DNA of 34,996 nt, taken from Acidobacteriota bacterium. GTDB lineage: Bacteria > Acidobacteriota > Thermoanaerobaculia > Multivoradales > J023. The first letter of the stretch is position 1. Every line of letters begins with the position of its first letter. The DNA is taken from NCBI GenBank assembly GCA_029263395.1, contig JAJCXO010000278.1, positions 1 through 34,996 of the forward strand. Reading direction: 5' to 3'. Under the pieces are notes generated by a model. It worked only from the letters and a program-made list of their open reading frames with translations. It ran no database searches and was not told the origin of the DNA. A program made the translations under genes and the position numbers. Below, one piece after another: positions 22,197 through 30,742 of this stretch.

Positions 22197-24662
22197 CTAC
22201 ATGAGATCGTATGGATCAACGTCGACGGAAATGTCTGGATTCGGGTGTTCTTCGAGCACCTGTTGAACCAGGCGCCGCAGACGGGTCCCCGAAGCGCCGC
22301 GTAAGAGGAGCTGGAATCTCCACTTGCCACGAAGTCGTTCGAGCGGAGCTGGTGCGGGGCCAGCCAGTCTCAGGCCTGCCGACAACGGGTGGTTGAGGAG
22401 ATGCTGGGTAGTTTCTCTTAGCCCTTTTTCGACCCGGTCACGGAGTTTGTGTTCGGCCAACAACTGCACCATGCGAGTGAACGGTGGGTAGTGGAAGTTC
22501 CGACGAAAAAGCATCTCCTGCTGCAAGAACAACTGATCGTCGTTTGATAACACTGAGCGAATGGCGTAGTGGTCTGGGTGGAAAGTCTGGATCACCACTT
22601 TTCCAAGACGTTCACCGCGGCCAGCTCGCCCAGCGAGTTGCGTCAACAATGCGTAGGTTCGTTCGACGGCGCGAAAATCGGGAAAACCTAGGTAAGTGTC
22701 AGCGAATAAGATCCCGGCCAAGGCGACACGTGGGAAATGATGGCCTTTTGCCACCATCTGGGTGCCAATGAGGACCTGTGTTCGTCCGTTGGCGAAACTC
22801 TCCAAGATTGCAGCCGCTCCCCCAGTTCGACGTGTGGCATCCGCATCGAGCACATCAACGGTGAGATCTGGAAACAGCTCAGTGAACCGTTCCTCGACTC
22901 GCTCCGTGCCGGCACCAATCGGTTCGAGAGCTGGTTCCTCGCACGACGGGCAGTTGGTCGGTTTGGCTTGATTGTGATTGCAGTAGTGACAGATCAGCCG
23001 TCCTTCGCGGCGGTGAAAAGTCAGAGGCAAGCCACAGTCCTCGCAGGCGAAATTCTCGCCGCAAGCGCGACAAAGAAGGACCGGTGCGTAGCCACGGCGG
23101 TTGCGCAGCAGAATGACTTGGTCGCCAGCTTCCGTCGCAGCACGAATTTCGTCACAGAGACGCTCCGAGAAGTGTACTTCGCCAGGCCTCAGCCGAACTT
23201 TTTCTTGACGAAGGTCTACCAGGATACCTTCCGGTAGCTGACCACTGCCGACTCGTTTGGTCAGCTCCAGCCCCTTGAATTTGCCCAACACCAGATTGTG
23301 CCGACTCTCCAGGCTCGGTGTCGCCGATACCAGCAGAACGGTTGCTTGGTGGTTGCGGGCCCTAACCAACGCTAGGTCTCTGCCGTTGTAACGTGGTGTC
23401 CGGTCCTGCTTGTACGAACTCTCATGCTCTTCATCCACTACGATCAGCCCGATATTGCTCATCGGTGATAGCAGCGCTGATCGAGGGCCAAGGACAACCC
23501 GCGCCTCGCCTCGTCGGAGGCGTTCCCACTCTTGCTGCCGCTCGGCCGTACCCAAGTTGGAATGCAAGATCGCGATGTCTGAGCCAAACCGGTCTCTGCA
23601 AGTGCCAGCGAGGGCAGGCACCATGGCGATCTCCGGTACCAACAGAATCGAGGTACGCCCAAGGCGGAGGCTCTCCTCGACTGCCCGAAGGTAAACTTCA
23701 GTCTTACCGGCACCAGTAATTCCACGCAACAGAAACGGTTCGAAGCTGTGCCGACGCAGCGCTTGCTCGAGGGACTCGACTGCAACTGCTTGATCAGCGC
23801 GCAAAACGATCGCTTCGGCTGTTGGTGAATTTACCAATCGGTGACGATTCAAGTCCAAGCGCTCGGGCTGGGTGAACTCCCGCAACAATCCGAGAGAGGT
23901 CAGGCGACGTACCACACCAGCCCCGCAGCCTACGCCTACTTTGATCTCCCGCAACGTTGCCGGACGCCCTAGAGCATGGAGATACTCCACCACGCTACGG
24001 CCGAGTGCGGAGCGACCACAAGCCTCCAACTGAGTCGACAACTGACCCGGACGCAACTCGACTGCCTTGACATACCGCATGCCGCGCCGACCCGGGTCTT
24101 CGACCGACAGGCGGCCCCTGCTTCGCAAATCGTCCACTAAGCCGGCAAGACGAGGATTACCGGTGAGTTTTTGAGCTTCCGCTAGCCGCATGCGTCGGTG
24201 CTCTAGCAGTAGATTGATCAGACTCGCTTCTTCTGGAGATCGAGGCGGTGCAATCGCACCGGCATCCGTTAGAGAGATGCGGCGATTCCCCCAGGGCGGA
24301 AGATCGCTCGGAATCATCGCTCGAACGGTTTCGCCGATCGGCGCCAAATAGTAGTTAGAAACGAAACTGGCTAAGTCAAGCAACTCCTCACTCAACACCG
24401 GTTCGATATCGAGGACTTCCAAGATCTCTTTCACTTTCATTTTGGCAGGTGCCTGCCCTTCCTTAGACAGCACAACACCGACCAGCTGACGTCGCCCTAA
24501 AGGCACACGCACGCGACAGCCTGGCGAGACATGGCCACTAGAGGCTGGTATGGCGTAGATCAACGGTTCGGGAAGTGGGACCGGAACCGCGACCTTGACG
24601 TAGGTGGAGACGTCGCCAGCTTCGATGATGGGAAGAGTCAGCTCTTGTCCCATGTCGGGCAC
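22197..24662 (-). CDS. priA: primosomal protein N', replication-restart helicase
   Basis: 3'-5' DNA helicase that reloads the replisome at stalled forks. The 821-residue protein has the N-terminal 3'BD domain (about 18-115), a winged-helix region, Walker A GITGAGKT (314-321) and DEEH (410-413). ATPSLES is motif III, and GTQMVAKGHHFP and LTQLAGRAGRG are motifs V and VI. The zinc-binding module has eight cysteines (C531, C534, C540, C543, C558, C561, C571, C574). All are intact. The frame starts with GTG directly after the stop of the upstream gene; an ATG three codons later (24653) is equally possible because neither has a clear ribosome site. It is followed by 120 bp of non-coding DNA and then accA. 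Confidence 0.96.
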   Translation of the reverse strand: MPDMGQELTLPIIEAGDVSTYVKVAVPVPLPEPLIYAIPASSGHVSPGCRVRVPLGRRQLVGVVLSKEGQAPAKMKVKEILEVLDIEPVLSEELLDLASFVSNYYLAPIGETVRAMIPSDLPPWGNRRISLTDAGAIAPPRSPEEASLINLLLEHRRMRLAEAQKLTGNPRLAGLVDDLRSRGRLSVEDPGRRGMRYVKAVELRPGQLSTQLEACGRSALGRSVVEYLHALGRPATLREIKVGVGCGAGVVRRLTSLGLLREFTQPERLDLNRHRLVNSPTAEAIVLRADQAVAVESLEQALRRHSFEPFLLRGITGAGKTEVYLRAVEESLRLGRTSILLVPEIAMVPALAGTCRDRFGSDIAILHSNLGTAERQQEWERLRRGEARVVLGPRSALLSPMSNIGLIVVDEEHESSYKQDRTPRYNGRDLALVRARNHQATVLLVSATPSLESRHNLVLGKFKGLELTKRVGSGQLPEGILVDLRQEKVRLRPGEVHFSERLCDEIRAATEAGDQVILLRNRRGYAPVLLCRACGENFACEDCGLPLTFHRREGRLICHYCNHNQAKPTNCPSCEEPALEPIGAGTERVEERFTELFPDLTVDVLDADATRRTGGAAAILESFANGRTQVLIGTQMVAKGHHFPRVALAGILFADTYLGFPDFRAVERTYALLTQLAGRAGRGERLGKVVIQTFHPDHYAIRSVLSNDDQLFLQQEMLFRRNFHYPPFTRMVQLLAEHKLRDRVEKGLRETTQHLLNHPLSAGLRLAGPAPAPLERLRGKWRFQLLLRGASGTRLRRLVQQVLEEHPNPDISVDVDPYDLM

Positions 24663-24959
24663 TCAGTGAGAGCGGCCGGCCGCCCTGCAGCAGGCGCTCG
24701 AACAAAAAAACGTCGCGGAGGAACCGAGCTTGCCATCAGCTGCGGGTGGTCCAAGAATCGCACGACCTCTCGGAACGTAAACACCACAGGCGGCACAAGC
24801 GATTAATCCACCGCGGCGCTGGGGCCTTCCGACAGCCTGAGTCTTGGGTTCTGACAAACTCATCGCCGACTGCAACAGAGATTTAAGGCGCCGAATCCCT
24901 TCACTGACGAAATAGGCCAAGATCGACACGACAACCACCAGAATCAAGAGTCGTATCAT
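24663..24959 (-). CDS. small membrane protein with zinc-ribbon-like cysteines (PP0621-like)
   Basis: A 98-residue protein with one N-terminal transmembrane helix (about 3-18), a basic stretch, and a C-terminal pair of cysteine motifs. These are CAACGVYVPRGRA (about 55-67) and FFCSSACCRA (about 84-93). This layout resembles the PP0621 family of small proteins of unknown function, which have an N-terminal helix, CxxCG-hP..EA and YCSxxH. The match is from memory of the pattern, with cysteine instead of the final histidine. Two CxxC-type pairs suggest a zinc site on the cytoplasmic side. It starts 15 bp after the TPR gene and abuts priA, so the three form an operon. Function unknown. Confidence 0.7.
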   Translation of the reverse strand: MIRLLILVVVVSILAYFVSEGIRRLKSLLQSAMSLSEPKTQAVGRPQRRGGLIACAACGVYVPRGRAILGPPAADGKLGSSATFFCSSACCRAAGRSH

Positions 24960-24974
24960 CGATCACAGGCTCGC

Positions 24975-25574
24975 TCATTCGTTGGAAAATCTCTTGCGCA
25001 CTTCGGCAGCCAATCGCTCGACGTCGGTGTTCTCTGGCTGCATCTCCACCAGCCTGTTCACGGCCTCGTGGGCTGCCGGTCCGTCAGCGAGGTCGAACCC
25101 TAGGACGAGGACTTCATTGTACAGCGACTGCCAATTGTCCGGAGCCAATTGGCGCGCCATACGAAACTGCTCGAGAGCTTGCTGGGGTTGACCGAGTTGA
25201 CGGAAGACTGCACCCAAATCGGTCATGACATCGATATTGCCTGGATCCAACTCTAGGTACTGCTGGTACAGACTGGCGGCACGGTCCCAATTGCTGATGT
25301 CATAGTTGAGATTGGCAAGTTGCCTCACAGCCTGAGCATCGTTGGGGTTCTGCTCCACCCGTGCCCGCAGTTGTTGGACCTGCTCCATCGCTGGGCCTGG
25401 TCCAGCCTGCGGCGTACCACCACCAACTGAACCACTTCCCGGCGCCGGTGTCTGTCCCTCTACGGCCCGTCGCGGAGCGGGTTGATGAACTGCCATAGCC
25501 TCATGCATGACATACCCGCTGATGAATCCAACAAGCGCACCAATGACTAGGAAGAGAACGTTGTCACGAGTCAA
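24975..25574 (-). CDS. membrane-anchored TPR protein
   Basis: A 199-residue protein with an N-terminal membrane helix (about 6-27), a Pro/Gly-rich linker (about 32-62) and three to four tetratricopeptide repeats (about 65-195). Typical units are NPNDAQAVRQLANLNYDISNWDRAASLYQQYLELDPGN (split across two helices) and DVMTDLGAVFRQLGQPQQALEQF. The helix has no cleavage site, so the repeats probably face the periplasm as in the C-terminal part of cytochrome c biogenesis protein CcmI, although that role is not shown here. The start is TTG at 25574, with GGAG seven bases upstream. It lies after the carD terminator and heads the operon with the zinc-ribbon gene and priA. Confidence 0.8.
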   Translation of the reverse strand: MTRDNVLFLVIGALVGFISGYVMHEAMAVHQPAPRRAVEGQTPAPGSGSVGGGTPQAGPGPAMEQVQQLRARVEQNPNDAQAVRQLANLNYDISNWDRAASLYQQYLELDPGNIDVMTDLGAVFRQLGQPQQALEQFRMARQLAPDNWQSLYNEVLVLGFDLADGPAAHEAVNRLVEMQPENTDVERLAAEVRKRFSNE

Positions 25575-25591
25575 GTGTCTACTCCGGGTAA

Positions 25592-25620
25592 GGAAAAGCC
25601 GCTCCGTCAGAGGAGCGGCT
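25592..25620 (-). terminator. rho-independent terminator of carD
   Basis: On the minus strand AGCCGCTCC (25620-25612) pairs perfectly with GGAGCGGCT (25605-25597) around a six-base loop, followed by TTTTCC. It lies 88 bases after the carD stop and 18 bases before the TPR gene, so that gene must have its own promoter or depend on read-through. Confidence 0.8.
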
Positions 25621-25708
25621 CTTCATCAAAGGTCTGTGGTTGTCTGGCGCCAGCAGTCGTCTGGAGTCAGTGCAGTCGATCGAGCAATGGCAACGAACGT
25701 GACCCCGG

Positions 25709-26308
25709 TCAGCCCGCGAGCGCTGTGGCTGCCTCGACACTCTCGTCATCGGTATCCGAGTCGATATCGGCTTCTGCGCCGTCCACATCGACATCCTTGT
25801 CAGTGACCTTACGCAGTTTGCTGAGGCTGGTCTCCAGCGAGTCATCAACAAGCTTTTCGGACTGGGACTCATCAATGTCCTTGACATGGGCGACTTCGCT
25901 GACGATGAAGTACTTGGCACGTTCGTACATCTTCTTCTCGCGAAACGACAAGCTCTTCTTTTGGCTGACCAGGCAGAGATTCTTGAGCACCTCAGCAACC
26001 TCCTGTAGTTGCCCGGTCTTCATCTTGTCGAGATTCTGCTTATATCGCCCCTTCCAGTCTTTGTAGGTATCGATATTACCGTCTTCGAGCGTGTCGAAGA
26101 GGGCCTGAATCAGTGCTTTGTCCCCTAGCGGCCGCAGACCAACCAGTTCGAGGTTGTCCTTCGGCACCATGACCTTGGAATTGTTCGAAAGCAGCCTCAA
26201 GTGATAGAGTGTCTGCTCGATATCATCGAACTTGGCAGACGAAATTTCTTCGACCACACTGACTCCATGGTTCGGGTACACAACTTTTTGTCCAACTTCG
26301 AATGTCAC
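25709..26308 (-). CDS. carD: CarD/CdnL-family RNA polymerase-binding regulator
   Basis: Binds the RNA polymerase beta subunit and stabilises the open complex at rRNA and other promoters. The N-terminal RNAP-interaction domain begins FEVGQKVVYPNHGVSVVEEI (2-21) and is followed by a helical DNA-binding domain (about 60-165). The latter includes YKDWKGRYKQNLDKMKTGQL and LSFREKKMYERAKYFIVSEVA. The tail (about 165-199) is strongly acidic, longer than in many CdnL proteins. The open frame extends to 26374, but the GTG at 26308 fits both the family N-terminus and an AAGGGGG eight bases upstream; the product is 199 residues. A consensus promoter lies about 330 nt upstream and a strong terminator downstream, so it is a single-gene unit. 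Confidence 0.94.
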   Translation of the reverse strand: MTFEVGQKVVYPNHGVSVVEEISSAKFDDIEQTLYHLRLLSNNSKVMVPKDNLELVGLRPLGDKALIQALFDTLEDGNIDTYKDWKGRYKQNLDKMKTGQLQEVAEVLKNLCLVSQKKSLSFREKKMYERAKYFIVSEVAHVKDIDESQSEKLVDDSLETSLSKLRKVTDKDVDVDGAEADIDSDTDDESVEAATALAG

Positions 26309-26637
26309 GCTCACTACCCCCTTACGTCGAGTTCTAGCCGGGCGACTCTGAGCGCATCCTTCCCCGGCGTCCAAACAGCTTGCGGTAAACGTTGATCCGC
26401 ACTGAGAGCGGTGTCTCCGCCAGCTCTGTGTTTTATATCTCTGCGATTACCGATATTCCTGCGATCTGCGCCAAGATTAGGCGACTGAAGTCCGTTACTG
26501 AGCTCCTTCGTCGCAGCCGACCAACTACACTCGAACGGCGCTCTCCCAATGATCGGCCTGTTCAGAGACGATCTCGGCAGCGCTGATGAAATTTTGTTGG
26601 GTTGAGTGCATTTGATGATGACCATGTGCGGTCCATC
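26309..26637 (-). promoter_or_regulatory. long 5' leader of carD, with two possible small frames
   Basis: From the predicted start near 26637 to the carD GTG there are about 330 transcribed bases. Two frames are possible: a 24-codon frame starting at the ATG at 26636, seven bases after TATAAT, and a 103-codon frame at 26625-26314. The latter has AGGAG 11 bases upstream and ends directly before the carD start. Neither product resembles a known protein. I cannot tell whether the stretch is a regulatory leader or codes for a small protein. Confidence 0.35.
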
Positions 26638-26643
26638 TCCTAA

Positions 26644-26672
26644 ATTATACATTGCCATGGGTTTAACGTCAA
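26644..26672 (-). promoter_or_regulatory. strong sigma-70-type promoter of carD (TTGACG, 17 nt, TATAAT)
   Basis: TTGACG (26672-26667) and an exact TATAAT (26649-26644) are separated by 17 nt on the minus strand, the best promoter match in the window. It points to carD, 336 bases away, and no other gene lies between. Confidence 0.75.
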
Positions 26673-26776
26673 GAGGCAAGGGGGCGGGTGATGCCTCGAC
26701 AGCGCTGACTGGGGCAGTCGTTGGGCCTCCGCTTCGAGGGGGCTAGGCACCCAGGCGCCTTCGATCGTTCAACCTG

Positions 26777-26806
26777 TTGACACCCGAGGCAAAAAGGCCC
26801 TAGCAT
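26777..26806 (+). promoter_or_regulatory. tRNA-Leu/hemB promoter (TTGACA, 18 nt, TAGCAT)
   Basis: An exact TTGACA (26777-26782) and TAGCAT (26801-26806) are 18 nt apart. The start would fall near 26813, ten bases before the mature tRNA 5' end. No other promoter is seen between the tRNA and hemB. Confidence 0.6.
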
Positions 26807-26822
26807 GGCCGACCGATCTTGG

Positions 26823-26908
26823 GCCGGAGTGGCGGAACGGTAGACGCGACGGATTCAAAATCCGTTGTCCGAAAGGGCGTGTGGGTTCGACTCCCTCCTC
26901 CGGCACCA
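26823..26908 (+). tRNA. tRNA-Leu (anticodon CAA)
   Basis: Acceptor arm GCCGGAG (26823-26829) pairs with CTCCGGC (26898-26904), followed by discriminator A and an encoded CCA (26906-26908). The anticodon stem ACGGA/TCCGT encloses loop TTCAAAA, giving anticodon CAA, which reads UUG. The long variable arm (around TGTCCGAAAGGGCG) marks a class II tRNA, and the T-arm has GGTTCGA. UUG is also a frequent start codon in this window. The hemB ATG lies only eight bases after the CCA. Confidence 0.96.
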
Positions 26909-26916
26909 GCACCGCC

Positions 26917-27939
26917 ATGGCATTTCCACAGACGCGACTTAGACGCCTGCGCCGCACCCCGGCCTTGAGGCGGATGATCCGAGAAACCCGCCTCGATGCA
27001 GCGGATCTCGTCTATCCCCTATTCGTTCGACCCGGTGAGGGCCAAACGCGGCCAATCAGCTCGATGCCTGGGGTGTTTCAGCACTCTGTAGATCGCCTCG
27101 TCGAGCTCTGTCGTGAGGTCGCACAGGAAGGCATTCCTGCGGTGCTGCTATTCGGGCTACCCGAGAGCAAAGATGCCATCGGGAGTAGCTCTTGGTCTGA
27201 GCATGGTATTGTCCAGCAGGCGCTGAGAGCGATCAAAGCAGCGGTGCCAGACTTGGTGTTGATCGTCGATGTTTGCTTCTGTGAGTACACCGACCACGGT
27301 CATTGTGGGGTCCTGACGCGACGATCGGTGGCAGACAGCATTCCCCCAGACGATGTGCTGACCGTCGACAATGATGCAACGCTTGACAACCTTGCGCTGC
27401 AGGCAGTGTCCTTGGCCAAGGCCGGGGCTGACATCATCGCTCCCTCCGATATGATGGATGGACGAATCGGTCGTATTCGGCAAGCCCTCGACCTCGAAGA
27501 TTGCGGCGACATCCCAATCCTGTCTTACGCCGCCAAGTTTTCCAGCGCATTTTATGGTCCGTTTCGAGAGGCTGCCGATTCGGCCCCTGCATTCGGAGAC
27601 CGGCGCACCTATCAGATGGATCCAGCCAACGGTCGCGAAGCGTTACGGGAAGTGGCTCTCGATGTCGACGAGGGAGCGGACCTGTTGATGGTCAAGCCAG
27701 CCCTACCCTACCTCGACGTCATTCGCGAGGTCCGCAACCACTTTGATCTGCCGCTCGTTGCCTACCAAGTCAGTGGTGAGTACGCGATGCTCCAGGCTGC
27801 TGGCGCGAAGGGCTGGATCGACTATGAGCGAACACTCATGGAGTCTCTGACAGCAATCCGTCGGGCTGGCGCAGACTTGATCATTACCTACGGCGCCCGC
27901 GATGCGGCGCGCCTGATCCGGGAAGGGGGTCTCGATTGA
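26917..27939 (+). CDS. hemB: delta-aminolevulinic acid dehydratase (porphobilinogen synthase)
   Basis: Condenses two 5-aminolevulinate molecules to porphobilinogen. The 340-residue protein carries the zinc ligands [15 protein letters not shown] (C120, C122, C130), so it is the Zn-dependent type. The two active-site lysines lie in [14 protein letters not shown] (K207) and [11 protein letters not shown] (K260). The open frame reaches back into the tRNA, but the ATG at 26917 fits the family N-terminus. Only eight bases separate it from the tRNA CCA and no Shine-Dalgarno exists outside the tRNA sequence. It shares the tRNA promoter and overlaps hemL by 4 nt. Confidence 0.96.
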   Translation: MAFPQTRLRRLRRTPALRRMIRETRLDAADLVYPLFVRPGEGQTRPISSMPGVFQHSVDRLVELCREVAQEGIPAVLLFGLPESKDAIGSSSWSEHGIVQQALRAIKAAVPDLVLIVDVCFCEYTDHGHCGVLTRRSVADSIPPDDVLTVDNDATLDNLALQAVSLAKAGADIIAPSDMMDGRIGRIRQALDLEDCGDIPILSYAAKFSSAFYGPFREAADSAPAFGDRRTYQMDPANGREALREVALDVDEGADLLMVKPALPYLDVIREVRNHFDLPLVAYQVSGEYAMLQAAGAKGWIDYERTLMESLTAIRRAGADLIITYGARDAARLIREGGLD

Positions 27940-29201
27940 GCCTTTTCGAGCGTGCTCAGAAAGTGCTGCCGGGGGGTGTCAACTCACCCGTGCGAGCGTT
28001 CCGCGGTGTTGGCGGGTCGCCAGTTTTCGTACGTTCGGCCGACGGCGCCTATCTCGAAGGCGAAGACGGCACGCAGTACCTTGATTACATTGGATCCTAT
28101 GGCCCGTTGATTTTTGGGCATCGCCCACCAGAGATTGTGGCAGCGATCGAGGGAGCGCTGGAACGAGGAACCACGTTTGGGGTGCCGACAGCGTCTGAGG
28201 TCGAGCTTGCCGAACTCGTCTGCTCGGCCTTTCCTGCAATGGATATGGTCCGCATGGTCAACTCCGGCACCGAAGCCACGATGTCAGCGCTACGTTTGGC
28301 CCGTGCGGCTACCGGTCGCCAACGTTTCATCAAGTTGGCAGGTTGTTACCATGGCCATGCCGATGCCTTCTTGGTCGCCGCAGGCTCCGGCGCCGCGACC
28401 ATTGGTGTGCCGTCCTCTCCGGGGGTGCCCTCAGCTGTCACCGACGACACGTTGATCGCTCCTTACAACGATCTCGGCACCATCAGTGACCTCTTCGAAC
28501 TTTATCCGGGAGAGATTGCAGCCATTATCGTCGAGCCAGTGGCGGGTAATATGGGGCTGGTACCACCGGTCACCGGTTACCTTGCGGGGCTACGAGAAAT
28601 CACTCGGCGCCATGGTTCGTTGCTGATCTTCGACGAAGTCATGACAGGGTTTCGAGTGGCCTGGGGCGGGGCCCAGGTCAAGTATCGTATCGAGCCCGAT
28701 CTCACGACCTTGGGCAAAATTATTGGCGGCGGCTTACCGGTCGGAGCTTATGGTGGGCGTCGGGATTTGATGCAACAAGTGGCCCCCGCTGGCCCGGTCT
28801 ACCAGGCTGGCACCCTGTCGGGTAATCCGTTGGCCATGGCTGCTGGCACCGCGGCCCTTCGCCTGCTGCAACAAAAGCCGCAACTCTACGATCGTTTGGA
28901 AGCTGCGGGAGCAGCCCTCGAAGCCGGCATGCTCGAGGCTGCTAAGCGTCACGGCGTGCCGCTCCGAATACAGCGCGACGGTTCGATGTTCGGCTTCTTC
29001 TTCATTGACCGCCCGGTTGAATGCTTAGAAGATGTCGACGCCTCAGACCATGAGCTTTTCTCCGAGGTGTTTCACAAGCTCCTGGCCGATGGCATCCACA
29101 TGCCGCCTTCGCCTTACGAGACGCTGTTCCTCTCCGCCGTTCACGGCAAGAAAGAGATTGAGCGTACTGTCGAAGCGTTTGACCGTGCGCTAGCCTCCTG
29201 A
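27936..29201 (+). CDS. hemL: glutamate-1-semialdehyde 2,1-aminomutase
   Basis: PLP enzyme that converts glutamate-1-semialdehyde, the product of HemA (encoded at 33166), to 5-aminolevulinate, the substrate of HemB. The 421-residue protein starts [19 protein letters not shown], a hallmark of the family. It contains [17 protein letters not shown] (107-123), [10 protein letters not shown] (231-240) and the PLP-binding lysine in [18 protein letters not shown] (K261). The start is TTG at 27936, overlapping the hemB stop, with AAGGGGG about six bases upstream. A 9-bp hairpin follows the stop. The pair confirms the C5 route. Confidence 0.96.
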   Translation: MSLFERAQKVLPGGVNSPVRAFRGVGGSPVFVRSADGAYLEGEDGTQYLDYIGSYGPLIFGHRPPEIVAAIEGALERGTTFGVPTASEVELAELVCSAFPAMDMVRMVNSGTEATMSALRLARAATGRQRFIKLAGCYHGHADAFLVAAGSGAATIGVPSSPGVPSAVTDDTLIAPYNDLGTISDLFELYPGEIAAIIVEPVAGNMGLVPPVTGYLAGLREITRRHGSLLIFDEVMTGFRVAWGGAQVKYRIEPDLTTLGKIIGGGLPVGAYGGRRDLMQQVAPAGPVYQAGTLSGNPLAMAAGTAALRLLQQKPQLYDRLEAAGAALEAGMLEAAKRHGVPLRIQRDGSMFGFFFIDRPVECLEDVDASDHELFSEVFHKLLADGIHMPPSPYETLFLSAVHGKKEIERTVEAFDRALAS

Positions 29202-29207
29202 GGCCCC

Positions 29208-29242
29208 GATCAGGCCGTTCCCAACCACGGTTAGGCCTGATC
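29208..29242 (+). terminator. hairpin after hemL
   Basis: GATCAGGCC (29208-29216) pairs perfectly with GGCCTGATC (29234-29242) around 17 bases that can add an AACC/GGTT stem. There is no T-run. It lies seven bases after the hemL stop and probably ends the tRNA-hemB-hemL transcript. The remaining gap to 29449 shows no other feature except the next gene's ribosome site. Confidence 0.5.
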
Positions 29243-29449
29243 CACAGCTCGAGTCCCGGTGACTGTCGTCCACGCGAACGGCTCATTCGTCACATCTCGA
29301 GGGCATCTCCCCCCAAGGTTCGAGATTGATGACGGAGAGGCGTGCTGTCTCCCGAATACTCGATTAGAACCTGCCGTGGCGATCCGCTGGGCGGCTGCTT
29401 TGGCCCCCCAAGGGGTTCGTCAATCGATATGACCCGAAAGGAGACAAGC

Positions 29450-30691
29450 ATGAAGCGTTACGCCTTCACTTGGATCAGTGTCACTCTTACCGTCTGGTTG
29501 GGATCAGCGCCCCTGCTCGCAGTGCCAAGAGTTGCCTTCGTGACCTCTGAGGTCGGTAATGGAGTGCTTTCGACTTGGCCATCATCCGATGGCTTGGCTG
29601 GACTCGACGGTGGCGATCGCGTGTGCCAGAACCTGGCAGCGGCGGCTGGTCTCGAGAATCCTGACGACTTTGTTGCTTGGCTGTCAGATTCGAGTGATGA
29701 TGCCTACTGTCGCGTCCATGGCATGACCGGTCGCATCTTCGACCCAAGCCCTTGCGGTCAACCCGAGTTGCCGACCTTCGCCGGACCGTGGCTCCGTACT
29801 GATGGCACACCCTTGATGCCCTCGAGCGCCGGGCTGCTTCCAGAAGGCCCGATGTGGGTGCCGCTGTGGTTCGATGAGAATGGCGACCTTCTACTCGAAG
29901 AACGCGTCTTCACCGGCACCAATCTGTTAGTTCTCAATGACGCGCATTGCGAGGACTGGATGACGACCAATAGTGGTGCAATTTTCGGTTCGTCGTTTAC
30001 CACCACGTTTGGTTGGAATCAGAATGGAGGTACAGTATGCACCGACATCAAGCCGATCTACTGTTTTCAGACTGGAGCCGGTGACGCTGTGCCCGCACCC
30101 AACTCGATCGGGCGCCCACTTTTTGTGACCACAACAACCGGTCGAGGCAATCTTGCCGCTTGGCCCGGCGCAGGGGGCTTTTCGGGACGCCAGGCAGGTG
30201 ACGCAATTTGTCGCACCGACGCGGCCAACGCTGGTCTCGACCATCCTGAGACCTACATGGCCTGGCTTTCCGATGAGAGCACCGACGCCAGAGACCTGAT
30301 TATTGGGGATGGCCCTTGGGTGCGGCTCGATGGCCAACGCGTGGCCATCAACAATGCCGACCTTCTCGACGGCACCCTCGAGGCGCCGATCAATGTCCGT
30401 AGCGACGGGACGTACCAGGCCAACTTCGTCATGTGGACCGGTACCAACGAGGACGGCACCGCCGCTCCCCCGCGATGCTCCGAGTGGTCTTCGTCCTCGG
30501 CCGGAGAGTTGGCCGAAGCCGGGACGCCAAACTTTGCCAACGGCTATTGGACGCGGTTTCCCCCCTCGGACATACCGTGCGATCTGACCGGCCGTCTCTA
30601 TTGCCTGTCGAACATCGATCCCAGCGTACTCTTCAGCGATGGCTTCGAATCGGGGGATACCACTGCCTGGAGCTCGGGGCTCCAGGACTGA
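29450..30691 (+). CDS. secreted protein with two DUF1554-type lectin-like repeats
   Basis: A 413-residue exported protein. The frame is open from 29342, but the ATG at 29450 has AGGAG six bases upstream and gives a clean signal peptide (MKRY..., cleavage probably after PLLA, residue 24). Two repeats of about 180 residues follow. Each has F/VTS or TTT, a WP, a GGD-CQ or AGDAICR helix, AWLSD, GPW(L/V)R-DG, C-W and a closing YC(F/L). The pattern matches the DUF1554 (PF07588) family, known from Leptospira outer-surface proteins; the match is from memory. The C-terminus VLFSDGFESGDTTAWS followed by a few residues is a tail type seen on many secreted proteins. Probably an extracellular or surface protein. 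It lies between hemL and convergent purA and is unrelated to heme synthesis. Confidence 0.72.
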   Translation: MKRYAFTWISVTLTVWLGSAPLLAVPRVAFVTSEVGNGVLSTWPSSDGLAGLDGGDRVCQNLAAAAGLENPDDFVAWLSDSSDDAYCRVHGMTGRIFDPSPCGQPELPTFAGPWLRTDGTPLMPSSAGLLPEGPMWVPLWFDENGDLLLEERVFTGTNLLVLNDAHCEDWMTTNSGAIFGSSFTTTFGWNQNGGTVCTDIKPIYCFQTGAGDAVPAPNSIGRPLFVTTTTGRGNLAAWPGAGGFSGRQAGDAICRTDAANAGLDHPETYMAWLSDESTDARDLIIGDGPWVRLDGQRVAINNADLLDGTLEAPINVRSDGTYQANFVMWTGTNEDGTAAPPRCSEWSSSSAGELAEAGTPNFANGYWTRFPPSDIPCDLTGRLYCLSNIDPSVLFSDGFESGDTTAWSSGLQD

Positions 30692-30697
30692 GTTGGT

Positions 30698-30742
30698 TTG
30701 ACCGAGTCTTGCTGACCGAACCCGCTAGCTTGACTCGGTCAA
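30698..30742. terminator. bidirectional hairpin between convergent genes
   Basis: TTGACCGAGTC (30698-30708) pairs perfectly with GACTCGGTCAA (30732-30742). The right arm lies inside the last codons of purA (30725 onward) and the left arm lies just after the stop of the secreted-protein gene. A second 7-bp hairpin, CTGGAGC/GCTCCAG, occupies the last codons of that gene (30667-30685). No T-runs are present. Confidence 0.5.

Noticed and set aside
26823-26908. tRNA-Glu linked to the C5 heme pathway
   Set aside because: The anticodon is CAA and the variable arm is long, so it is tRNA-Leu; the link to hemB is transcriptional, not substrate supply.
26881-26916. N-terminal extension of HemB starting inside the tRNA
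   Set aside because: The extension overlaps the T-arm and acceptor of a perfect tRNA, and the residues do not resemble HemB.
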